Source: Podarcis raffonei
Lineage: Eukaryota; Chordata; Lepidosauria; Squamata; Lacertidae
Reading direction: 5' to 3'
Assembly (NCBI RefSeq): GCF_027172205.1
Contig: NC_070614.1
Location: 34,462,001-34,526,000 of the forward strand
DNA length: 64,000 nt
Each line of letters opens with the position of its first letter. Position 1 is the first letter of the stretch. The notes beneath the pieces were generated by a model that saw only the letters and a program-made list of their open reading frames with translations, was not told the DNA's origin and did no database searches. This document shows positions 1-9,688 of this stretch, piece after piece. Position numbers and translations under genes: made by a program.

Positions 1-221
1 AGCTGCTGAATGTTTTGAAAGCCGAATGCCGAAATTCCAGAAGTGAATGCTTCCATTTTCGAATGCGCCTTGGAAGTCAAATGGCTTCTGAGCAGCGTTT
101 TTCTTTTTCTTTTCCTTTTCCTTTGAACTTGCTGTCAGCCCTTTGATCCTCAATTTTTAAATGTTTCGGAAGTCAAACAGACTTCTGGAATGGATTACAT
201 TCAATAACCGAGGTTCCACTG
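1..221. mobile_element. Mariner-type MITE, cut by the left window edge
   Basis: The right end reads AACCGAGGTTCCACTG followed by TA, the inverse of a CAGTGGAACCTCGGTT terminal repeat with a TA target site. The interior repeats short words such as GGAAGTCAAA and GCCGAATG, as in short non-autonomous elements common in squamate genomes. It lies in the intron before exon 5 of V2R-A. The left end is outside the window, so the terminal repeat cannot be paired; the class is inferred from one end and resemblance to the copy at 52051-52312. Confidence 0.5.
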
Positions 222-311
222 TATCACTTAGGAAAATCAGAATATTTTGGTGTCTTTTTATTAACTCACTCTTCTCAGCATTATTATTGTGCTCTCTCAC
301 TTGTGCCTTAG

Positions 312-438
312 CTGCAGCCTCTTTCTTTATGTAATGAGAGGTGCCAACCTGGCTTTAGGAAGAAATTGAAAGAGGGAGAGCCATTTTGCTGTTATGATTG
401 CATCCCCTGTCCAGAAGGGAAGATCTCAGATCAGGAGG
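312..438 (+). CDS. V2R-A exon 5 (cysteine-rich domain)
   Basis: Starts after CCTTAG and reads [15 protein letters not shown], with a run of cysteines ([14 protein letters not shown]) typical of the NCD3G domain that couples the flytrap to the helices. The donor is GTAAGT. The length is 127 bp, as in B, C and E. Confidence 0.93.
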
Positions 439-3400
439 GTAAGTATTATGTGTATATTGTACAGCGTTGTGAAATAGAAGGGATCTGCCTGAAAGACAGA
501 GGAATGTGCCTGTAAATTTAGGACTCTATCAGGATTACTTTTCTTCAATTTTCAAAGGTGAAGAATTGGAATGTTTGTTAAGTGTGGCCTGGACCGAGCT
601 GCTGGAGAAGAAACAATCAGGTGTATGTGATAGTTTGCCTCAAATTATTCAAGGCAGATTTTACTAATAAAGTACAATTGCTTCTGAGTAGTGATGGGCA
701 GTTCTGGTAATAACATAGCAGAAAAGATAACTTTCAGGGGTAAGATTGAGCTTTACCCACACAATGAGGTATCATACATAGTTTTCTCATTTTCATGTGT
801 GGTTACTGCCAGACTAAAAAAGGACTAGGAAAGGTGTGTGCTTTTCTTCCAGACTTAGTTACGCTTTTATTAAGTTGATCCTTAATTACTAGGGCTGTGA
901 ACCCATCGCCCCTAATCTGCCCTATGGATTTAATCAAGGATCCCAATCAGGATGGTCTACTGTGGGGCAACTCAAGTATCAAAGGATCCATCCCAAATTA
1001 GTTTGGTGAGGGACTAATGTTTAATTAGTTTAAAAATAAAAATAAACCTAATTAATCCTACAGCGGATGGAGGGGGGAGAGATGCCCTTTGCCCTCCCAA
1101 ACAAGAGCAGAGGCATTCAATTTTGCAGTGTATTCCTTTTCAAGGGACTCATCTGCAGGGAAGCTTCTTGAAAAGCAGAACCGTGCACCATGCAAGATTG
1201 ATCACTCTGTGCAAACAGATTCTGTGGGGTGGCATCAATCCCACAGGTCCTGCTTCACAAGCAACTTCTCTGCAGGAAACCTCTCAATACCTCTGCTAAA
1301 CAGTTCTTGCACAGAGTCATCTATTCAGTGCTAGATTTACACACAGGCTGAACAGGCTTTCTGAATTCATTGTCATGGTTCACCTTTGGACACATTTGCT
1401 AGTCTAATTTCATAAAGTTAGCAAAGCACTCCAAAGTTAGCAAATTCCAATCAGCACGTGTGCAAAAATTTACAGCTGACCATCGCAGGCTAATTTTCAC
1501 TCAGGGTAACCTTGATGTAATTGAACAGCAAGCAAAATTTACTCTACTGAATGTTGAGTACAGAACTGTCAAAAGAAGGCAGGGAGTTCGAGGGAGGTGC
1601 AACAATGATGGGTCAGCATTCACAACCTTAGACAAACTTTCTCCAAGAGACAAGTTTAGGGTAAAATCATTTATTCCTATAATGGATGCTCTTGAGACCT
1701 AGACATTTTTGGTGAGCCTACTAGCAACCAAGGAACAGATTCACAATGGAGTTGAGATGTTGATTCAAGAGTTTCCAAAGGATGTTGACCTTAGTCTAGC
1801 CAATGAACTCTTGCTCTTCCACCTGTATGTCAAACAAACTCACATTGAAAAAGAAAATTTCAGTTGCCAAGATATGTATCAAACAATATTAATTGAGAAA
1901 ATTCAGACAGCTTTTCCAAATGTGGAAACAATTTTCAGATTGTCCTGTGTTTAATGGCTACAACCTCTACTTGCAAAAGATCATTTTTTGACTAAAAAGG
2001 ATAAAGAATTATTTACAGTCAACAATGTCCCAAGACTGGTTGCCTGATCTAATCCTTCTTAAATTGTGACTTTCTGATTTTTAATGATATAATAGATAAA
2101 TTTGCAACTAAAAGAGTTTGAAAGAAACTGTTCTGACTTTGTAGATATTGTAAGGGACACGGGTAGCTCTGTGGTCTAAACCACTGAGCTTCTGGAGCTT
2201 GTTGATCAGAAGGTTGGCAGTTTGAATCTGCACAATGGGGTGAGCGCCCATTGCTTTGTCCCAGCTTCTGCCAACCTAGCAGTTCAAAAGCATACCAGTG
2301 CAAGTAGATAAATTTGTCCTGCTGTAGCAGGAAGGTAAATGGCATTTCTGTGTGCTCTGGCACCCCCCACGGTCCTCCGCTCGCCAGTGGCAGTTTAGTC
2401 TTGCTAGCCACATGACCCAGAAAGCTGTCTCTGGATAAACACTGGCTCCTCCTGTGCCGCAACCCCATAGTCTTTGACTGGACTTAACCGTCCAGGGGTC
2501 CTTTACCTTAATGTTATAACATAGATATGATTCACCATGAATGTTCTTTGTGAATGTCTTCATTAATTCCATACTTCTGTAAGCTTATAAATTTATATGC
2601 AATCTTTTTATCAGTGCTAAAATTTCAACAATGTTCTACTTTCAATAAGTAGATAAAAAAGGAAGTTTTGTTTCTCATGATCAAATGCTATTAAGTTTGG
2701 GTCTCCCAAACTTAGCCCAGTTTCTTAGCCCAGGACCTCCTGTTGTTTTAATCTGGACCTGCACCAGTGCCTTTCCTGCAGGCAGTAGCTCCCTTTGCAA
2801 GCAGCTCCCACACCCCACAGAATCAATGCATGCCCTCAACAGCTGGTGAGCAGAACTATCACTTCTGCAGGGCATCAGGCAGGCAGGAGTGTCAGGCAAT
2901 ATCAGGCTTCTACATTCTCCTGGAAAAATGCATCTGGTGATCACATAAACCTGGCCTTTTCACAGGAAACAATAAGGCTTACTCTCATTCCTCCCTGATT
3001 TACTGCCCACTTGTAGTCCCAGATCCCCCTGAGTCATCTATCTTGACCTTCAGTGATCTGTTGCTATTTAAACCTAACTTGTCCAAGGCCCAAATCCCTC
3101 TGAAAGTGCCCAGTTTGGCTCAGTACTTGAACCTCAGACAAATCCAGAACACAATCATATTAATGACAACAAGTTTTTAAAGTCTGCTTGGATCCTACAA
3201 TGGTTGTGGAACAAAGAGTTCAGTCCTTTATTATCACAGGGCTTATTTCATCAGCTATCTAATCATCTATCAATTTCTTATACATATTTACATTACACAC
3301 CATGCATAGCAATCAATTTTGCTGATTAAAAAAAATGTAGAAATGTTCATAAATTTAACAAGGATTGAAGGCAGAAGTGAAGAATAAGCAGATCAAAAAA

Positions 3401-4817
3401 GAAACAGGAGCAGAACTGCCCATGAGAAAATAGCAGGATAATTAGAAAAGAAGTCCACAAGACCTCAACAAGTTCCATTTTATTCTTCTAAATTTAGGTT
3501 GAAATCACTAAACAAAAAACAAAAAAGCAGATGATCTTGCTTCTAGTTCCAGAAACTGAAGAAAGTTGATACTCCACTAGAGGTGGATGTCCAAAAATGG
3601 TATTCTATCAATTTAGGTACATAGGTATTTTCATGAGATGGAAATTAGAGCTATCTTAGTGTAGTGGTTAGAATGTTAGTTTTCGACCTAGAAGACACAA
3701 GGCTTAAATCCATACTAAGCAGCAGTTGAATTAACCATACCTTCTATCCATCATTTTCATTAAGAGAATTCTAACACAAACCATTCCTTACAGATAACAT
3801 TTATGGTCCCAAGCTTTGAATTAATATTTATCTGACCAGACATAAAACTTGAAAAAAAAATTCTTTACCATGCATATTCCAAACAAATATCACAACACAT
3901 ATTTCTTTTTTTCAGATATGAATGACTGCAATCAATGTCCAGAAGAAGAATATCCAAACAATAATCGGGATGTGTGTATTCCCAAGAATATAAGCTTTTT
4001 GACTTATGGAGAACCTTTGGCGATCATTTTAGCCTGTTTTGCCCTTTCTTTTTCTTTCATCACAGCTCTGGTCCTGGGAACATTTTTGAAGCATCACAAC
4101 ACACCCATTGTCAAAGCCAATAACCGGGACCTCACCTACACTCTTCTCATCTCCCTCTTGCTCTGCTTCCTTTCTGCACTGCTGTTCATCGGCCGGCCTG
4201 GAAGGGTATTCTGTCTCCTTCAACAGACTGCTTTTGGCATCATCTTCTCAGTGGCTATTTCTTGTATACTGGCAAAAACTTTCACAGTGGTTCTGGCTTT
4301 CATGGCCACCAAACCAGGATCCAGAATGAGGAAGTGGGTAGGGAAAAGGATGACCAATTCCATTGTGGTTTCCTGTTCCCTTATTCAAATAGGTATCTGT
4401 ACTACTTGGCTGGGATCCTCACCCCCATTCCCTGATGTTGACATGCATTCAGTGGCTAAGGAAGTTGTACTAGAATGTAATGTAGGATCTGTGACTATGT
4501 TTTACTGTGTCCTGGGCTACATGGGCTTCCTGGCTCTTGTCAGCTTCACTGTGGCTTTCCTTGCCCGGAAGTTACCTGACAGTTTCAACGAAGCCAAGTT
4601 CATCACTTTCAGTATGCTGGTCTTTTGCAGTGTTTGGATATCTTTCTTTCCAAGCTACCTCAGTACCAAGGGAAAATACATGGTTGCTGTGGAGATCTTC
4701 TCTATCTTAGCCTCCAGTGCTGGTCTGCTGTCCTGCATCTTTGCCCCCAAATGCTACATTATTGTGTTACGGCCTGAGCTGAACAACAGGGAACATCTAA
4801 TAAGAAATAAGGCCTGA
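312..4817 (+). CDS. Vomeronasal type-2 receptor V2R-A, 3' part (exons 5-6)
   Basis: This is the 3' end of a class C odorant/pheromone GPCR expected in the plasma membrane of vomeronasal neurons. Exon 5 (312-438, 127 bp, ends in phase 1) carries the last part of the cysteine-rich domain, and exon 6 (3916-4817, 902 bp) carries the seven-helix domain and the stop. The exons join as GAT-ATG (Asp-Met), giving the conserved DMNDCNQC linker. Exons 1-4 must lie left of the window. The 3.5-kb intron holds a hAT relic and a SINE. Both exons are open and the splice sites are canonical, so the gene may be functional, but the missing part cannot be judged. Confidence 0.92.
1540..2122 (+). pseudogene. hAT transposase relic (ZMYM1-like type), C-terminal part
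   Basis: Translated pieces read [20 protein letters not shown], then [15 protein letters not shown] and [14 protein letters not shown], followed in another frame by [18 protein letters not shown]. This order (helical core, then FPNVE...R.L, then RSFS.LK.IKNYLRSTM) is the conserved C-terminal dimerisation region of hAT transposases and their ZMYM1-like kin. An in-frame TAG at 1700-1702 and a frame change near 1945 break it. A TAGGGCTGTGAA motif at about 888 could be a left terminal repeat, but no matching right end was found. It sits in the intron between exons 5 and 6 of V2R-A, and a SINE has inserted just downstream. Confidence 0.65.
2153..2510 (+). mobile_element. Sauria-type tRNA-derived SINE, old copy
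   Basis: The head AGGGACACGGGTAGCTCTGTGG and the box B-like GGCAGTTTGAATCTG match the fuller SINE at 59229-59620 along their whole lengths. The tail carries the BovB-like AGTCTTTGACTGGACTTAA and ends in CCTTTACCTTA. Many substitutions suggest an older insertion. Confidence 0.75.
3655..3722 (+). mobile_element. tRNA-like head of a MIR/CORE-type SINE
   Basis: GTGTAGTGGTTAGAATGTTAG followed by GACACAAGGCTTAAATCC resembles box A and box B of the tRNA-derived head seen in squamate CORE-SINEs. The body is not recognisable, so this is a 5' fragment at best. Confidence 0.45.
3916..4817 (+). CDS. V2R-A exon 6 (seven-helix domain)
   Basis: Opens after TTTCAG as [15 protein letters not shown], then seven hydrophobic segments: TM1 [22 protein letters not shown]2 near [19 protein letters not shown]3 with [16 protein letters not shown], up to TM7 with [14 protein letters not shown]. 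The C terminus is [11 protein letters not shown]. There are 299 whole codons and a TGA stop, with no break. Confidence 0.95.
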
Positions 4818-5095
4818 AGAATTTGCATACTTGCATGCTTTAGAACCCTGGAGTTTTGTTTTTGTTTGCATATCAGAATATTTGTAAGATCTTCCCTTTC
4901 AGCAGGTGCCATAAATATGTTTCCCCGCAGATATCACTGTTTTCTTAAACCTATAATCTGTTCTTCAATGTAAAAGGTGATCTATGTGGGTAGTATTTAA
5001 AAAATAACAACATTAAAACAATTTAAAACTAGAGCAAATGATCTTTAAACAAAATCCATTGTATACCACCCTTAAACTACAATACTGATGGGAGG

Positions 5096-5580
5096 GTTCA
5101 TCACTTCAGTATGCTGGTCTTTTGTAGTGTTTGGATATCTTTCTTTCCAAGCTACCTCAGTACCAAGGGGAAATTAATGGTAGCTGTGGAAATCTTCTGA
5201 CTTGCATTTTTGCCCAGAAATGCTACATTTTTGTGTTGCAGCCTGAGCTGAACAACAGAGAACATTTAGGTTGAAGAATTTATATCTCTGCATTATTCAC
5301 CATAATTTTAAAGTTGAGAATTTTGTTTCTGTTTGCACAGCAGAGTATTTATGAGATATTCCTTTCAACAGGTGCCCTAAATATGTTTTCCCAGAGGCCT
5401 CAATGTTCTTCTAACTTTCAATTTCTTTCTTTCTTTCTAAAAAGTATATTCCCACCCTCCATATAGAATGTTCTCAGTGTTGGCAACATAACCCATTTAA
5501 ACACTACAGCAAAGTATCTTTATATAAAATCCTACATGCAGCATCCTTCAGACTTCATACTATGATATTTAGAAGCAAGC
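5096..5580 (+). pseudogene. V2R exon 6 tail fragment plus 3' UTR (duplicated relic)
   Basis: From TTCATCACTTCAGTATGCTGG the sequence follows TM6-TM7 of exon 6 and continues into a 3' flank like that of V2R-A (GTTTGCACAGCAGAGTATTT against GTTTGCATATCAGAATATTT). It has lost about 30 bp around the TM7 start, has a frameshift early in the block, and reads GGTTGA where intact genes have the RNKA end. No upstream part of exon 6 precedes it. It is a partial tandem duplicate or the remnant of a deleted gene 280 bp downstream of A. Confidence 0.85.
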
Positions 5581-5769
5581 TGTTTAATCAAGAAGCCTTC
5601 TGATCAACAAAAGGCAACACGTGGGCTAATAATGTATTAGCAACATTTATGAAATACTATTAATTGTTTCTTAATTAATAAACAAAAGCCATTTAATACA
5701 TGTAAGAAGTCACAAACTAATAGAAGTCAAATAAATATTCCATCAACAGGGATGCTTAAAATGGTGTGG

Positions 5770-6736
5770 AAACACAAAGAAACACTGAAATTGAGGCAAT
5801 TTCAGTCAATCAATATGCAGATGATACCCAGCTCTACCTCTCTTTCAAATCAGAACCAGTGAGGGCAGTGAAGGTCCTGTGTGAGTGCCTGGAGGCGGTT
5901 GGAGGATGGATGGCGGCTAATGGATTAAGGTCGAATCGTGACAAGACAGAAGTACTGTTTTGGGGGGACAGGGGGCTGGCTGGTGTGGAGGACTCCCTGG
6001 TCCTGAATGGGGTAACTGTGCCCCTGAAGGAACAGGTGCGCAGCCTGGGAGTCATTTTGGACTCACAGCTGTCCATGGAGGCGCAGGTCAATTCTGTATC
6101 CAGGGCAGCTGTCTACCAGCTCCATCTGGTATGCTGGCTGACACCCTACCTGCCCGCGGACTGTCTTGCCAGAGTGGTGCATGCTCTAGTTATCTCTCAC
6201 TTGGACTACTGCAATGCGCTCTACGTGGGGCTACATTTGAAGGTGACCCAGAAACTACAACTAATCCAGAATGAGGCAGCTAGACTGGTGACTGGGGGCG
6301 GCCACCGAGACCACACAACACCAGTCTTAAAAGACCTACATTGGCTCCCAGTATGTTTCCGAGCACAATTCAAAGTGTTGGTGGTGACCTTTAAAGCCCT
6401 AAACGGCCTCGGCCCAGTATACCTGAAGGAGCGTCTCCACCCCCATCGTTCTGCCCGGACACTGAGGTCCAACGCCGAGGGCCTTCTGGCGGTTCCCTTA
6501 TTGTGAGAAGAAAGCTACAGGGAACCAGGCAGAGGGCCTTCTCGGTAGTGGCGCCCGCCCTGTGGAACGCCCTCCCATCAGATGTCAAAGAGATAAACAA
6601 CTACCTGACATTCAGAAGACATCTTCTGTTTAGGGAAGTTTTTAATGTGTGACATCTTAGTGTATTTTTGGTCTTTGTGGAAGCCGCCCAGAGTGGCTGG
6701 GGAAACCCAGCCAGATGGGTGGGGTACAAATAATAA

Positions 6737-6813
<77 letters not shown>
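5770..6813 (+). mobile_element. L2-type LINE, 5'-truncated, with 3' (ATT)n tail
   Basis: The open frame 5766-6506 begins near the RT catalytic YADD (QYADDTQLYLSF), then shows LGVILDSQLSMEAQV, LDYCNALYVGL and LKDLHWLPV, the C-terminal RT of L2/CR1-group LINEs. A frameshift at about 6503 separates the last stretch (RAFSVVAPALWNALPSD). The 3' end GCCGCCCAGAGTGGCTGGGG leads into (ATT)n(ATC)n at 6737-6813. Only the last third of the LINE is present, typical of truncated target-primed insertion. Confidence 0.85.
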
Positions 6814-6814
<1 letters not shown>

Positions 6815-7759
6815 TTATTAAGTACACCACATCTTTGGTCTGACATGTACTAAAATTACGGATGGTGAATCTGAAGTTAGAATGAGCATCATAGATCTCT
6901 TTCGTCTGTAATCAGGAAACCTGCCAGAATAAGGAATTTATTTATCTGGCTAATGTTTGTGCCAGTTTAATGTATGGAAGAATAGTGGTCCACAGCTGGG
7001 ATGCTATGTCTGACAAGACACTGTTTGCAGCCAACTGTAAATCATAGAGTAATTCTTGGTTTTATCTCTGGTTAGTCTGCAAAGAGCCACCCACAAGACT
7101 GTGCTGGATAATATGTTAAACTCAGTTAATCTTAGCTAAGTGATGTGCAGCAGCTGAATGACCAGAAAGGAGCAAATCCCTGTGTCTCCAGGACCCTGCA
7201 TCTTCATGCTATGGATACGAGCTCATAAAGTTTTATATGTGCTTGCTTTGATATGCACTAATTGGCTTGCTTTGATGGTGCCCTTATCTGTGGGACTGCG
7301 ATGTTGGGCTCAGAGCCCAGAAGAGGAACTATCTGTAATGTTTGAGTATTTGCCACATAACCTCTCTTTGTCAGGTAGGTGCATAGCTATATAACGAATG
7401 TATGCACTTTCACTTGGGTGTGGACAACCCATCTCCTTGATGTGAAGGCCACCCCCTATGAGCTTTGAACTGGGGCAAGGGGAACTGGCAGGCTGCTTTG
7501 CTGTAAGCCAACGTCTTCCTTCAATAAAGCATTAGACCTGATCATTCTGGTGTTTGGGGCTTCTTCCTTTGAACTCCTATACCATACAAACTCCCATGAG
7601 CCCTGCTCTGGCTCTGGGGCTGTGCTGTGCAACAGCACAATGGCACACACAAGTGCCATGTTGGTGACGCTTATCATAAAGCAGTGAATACAATGTCCCT
7701 ATTTTGCTGTCAGTGACTCCAAGTCATGCCATCCATTTTTGTCTAGATGAGAAAGAATT

Positions 7760-8161
7760 TTTCAGTTCAGAATACGTGACAAACAAATTTTCTCTAGTAC
7801 CCAGGGGCTCCCCAACTTTAACTCAACAATTCCTCTCACAATTACCTTGTCAGAAGAACAGCAATTACTTTCGCTGTTCAGTGAAATCCCAGTGGAATAT
7901 CAATGTCCACTAGCAAAACAAAGAGCAAAGTCTGTGAACGATGTAATAAATATACCCTGTAAAATTCAAGGGCAGGGAGAAGAACTGGGAGCAGACCAGA
8001 GATCCACAGTTCTGCTCTTGGATATTCCAGGTTTGGGGCTATCTGGGAAATGTACAATGTTCAGCTCAAGCAGTTTTTAATCAGAGAGACTGTAATGATT
8101 ATGCTGTAGAACAAAATAGGGGCTTTTGTATGTAGTGTTAAAATCTGGGCTTGTACTGAGA
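7760..8161 (+). promoter_or_regulatory. Conserved upstream block of V2R-B (putative promoter)
   Basis: The 400 bp before the start codon resemble the flanks of C, D, E and F. Shared parts are GTGACAAACAAATTTTC (from 7777), a TATA-like AATAAATATACCCTGT (from 7945) about 215 bp before the ATG, and CTCTTGGATATTCCAGG (from 8015). Coding sequence is not evident here. Function as a promoter is inferred from position and conservation only. Confidence 0.5.
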
Positions 8162-8376
8162 ATGGTTTTAGTCATTTTGCTACTGGCCCTGTTACCTCAT
8201 ATGGCGTGCATGGCTCACCGTGTTCAGTGCAGTGTCCGTTATCCACAGCCACCAGTTCACACATATCATCAGCCAGGAAACTTCATCATTGGTTCTGTAG
8301 CTTATCACGGCTGCGTGGTCACCAGTGAAATACTTTTCTCAGAAGAACCCCTGCCATCATTGACAGATATATTTAT
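8162..8376 (+). CDS. V2R-B exon 1 (signal peptide, N terminus)
   Basis: [19 protein letters not shown] is a signal peptide, followed by [17 protein letters not shown]. The donor GTAAGG leaves two bases of a split codon (AT+C). 215 bp. Confidence 0.92.
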
Positions 8377-9639
8377 GTAAGGCCTTAATAATGGTTGTTT
8401 GCTTTTCTTTCATACAATTTGACCCTGGGATAATGAGCATTAGAGGCGCACCTTCAGAACACTGAGTTCTTGTCTTTAGAAGAGTGACTGCAGGGGTGAC
8501 CAAGGTGCTGTCCTCTGAGTGCCGTTAGAATGCAACTCCCATCAGCCCTAGGCAAAATGGCCAATGGCCAGAGTTATGAGAGTTGTACAATGACTAACCA
8601 TCAATTAGGGGGTCCTGAAAAAAATGGAGGGTTTGTTTTGTCAAGTGTCAGAAAAGGTACCATGGGTGGATGGAGGAAGTTTGTGTATCAGTTTTAGTTT
8701 TGACCATCTGTATACTGTAGATCCACCTCTTTATTCACTTTAATTAAGGTCAATTCAAAAAGTACAGATCTGTGATTTTTGTATTTTCCCCCAAATAGTG
8801 CACAAGCTCATGCTTGTTGTTTAGCATTTCTTCTTTCTTTTTGTAAGAAAGACTTAAGCCAAGCCTCTATTTCAAATAGATATTATTTAACTTAACGTAT
8901 CATCTGCTTTGCAGGGAAACTCAGAATAAAACCACAGGATATGCATTTGAAGGCAGAACTCCATGTCAGTTCTTCTGGGGCACCCAGTCCATGAAAAGCT
9001 TAGAGACTTACACACAAACCCCTTTTGATTCTCTTTGATTCACACCAACATTGTTTTAATATCTCCTAAATTTCAACAGATGCTCATCATGAGTATGACT
9101 CTATGCTGAGTCAGCTTGACCATATTGGCTGCAATCCTTTACTAAATTACCTAGGAGAAGGGATGGATGAATCTGTCAAATTCAGCATCTCTGTCAGATA
9201 CTACTCAGCCTCTTCTTAATACCTCCAGCCAAGCATAGCTCACAACAACCCAAGGCAGTCTGTTTCATACTCAAAGAAGCCCTTACAGATAAAAAGTTTC
9301 TTCTAATGTTCAGCCAAAATTTTCTCCACCAATTAACTCAAACCTTTTTGTCAAGAACAAGAGCAAATAATGCTGTTCCACTTAATGCATGGCAAATTTT
9401 CAGACATTTAACAATGGCTAACAAGTTTCTCCTTAAGCATTTCTTTTCAAACTAAATATGATCAGCTCATTCAATTTTTCAATGCAGTTCATTTTCACAA
9501 ACAATATCAAAAAATACACCATACTCAGAAAGCAAATGGTGTGTCATGTTCTGAATGTGAATACTGGTATTGTTTATCTATTAGGGCAAAGAATGGTTCA
9601 AGAAAGAGAAGATTTGAATACTGTAATAACGAATAAATC

Positions 9640-9688
<49 letters not shown>

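Noticed and set aside
1089-1334. 81-codon open frame before the hAT relic
   Set aside because: No similarity to transposase or host domains; may be non-coding sequence of the hAT element.
6601-6846. Frame encoding long Met and Ile runs
   Set aside because: Produced by the (ATC)n and (ATT)n microsatellite at the LINE tail.
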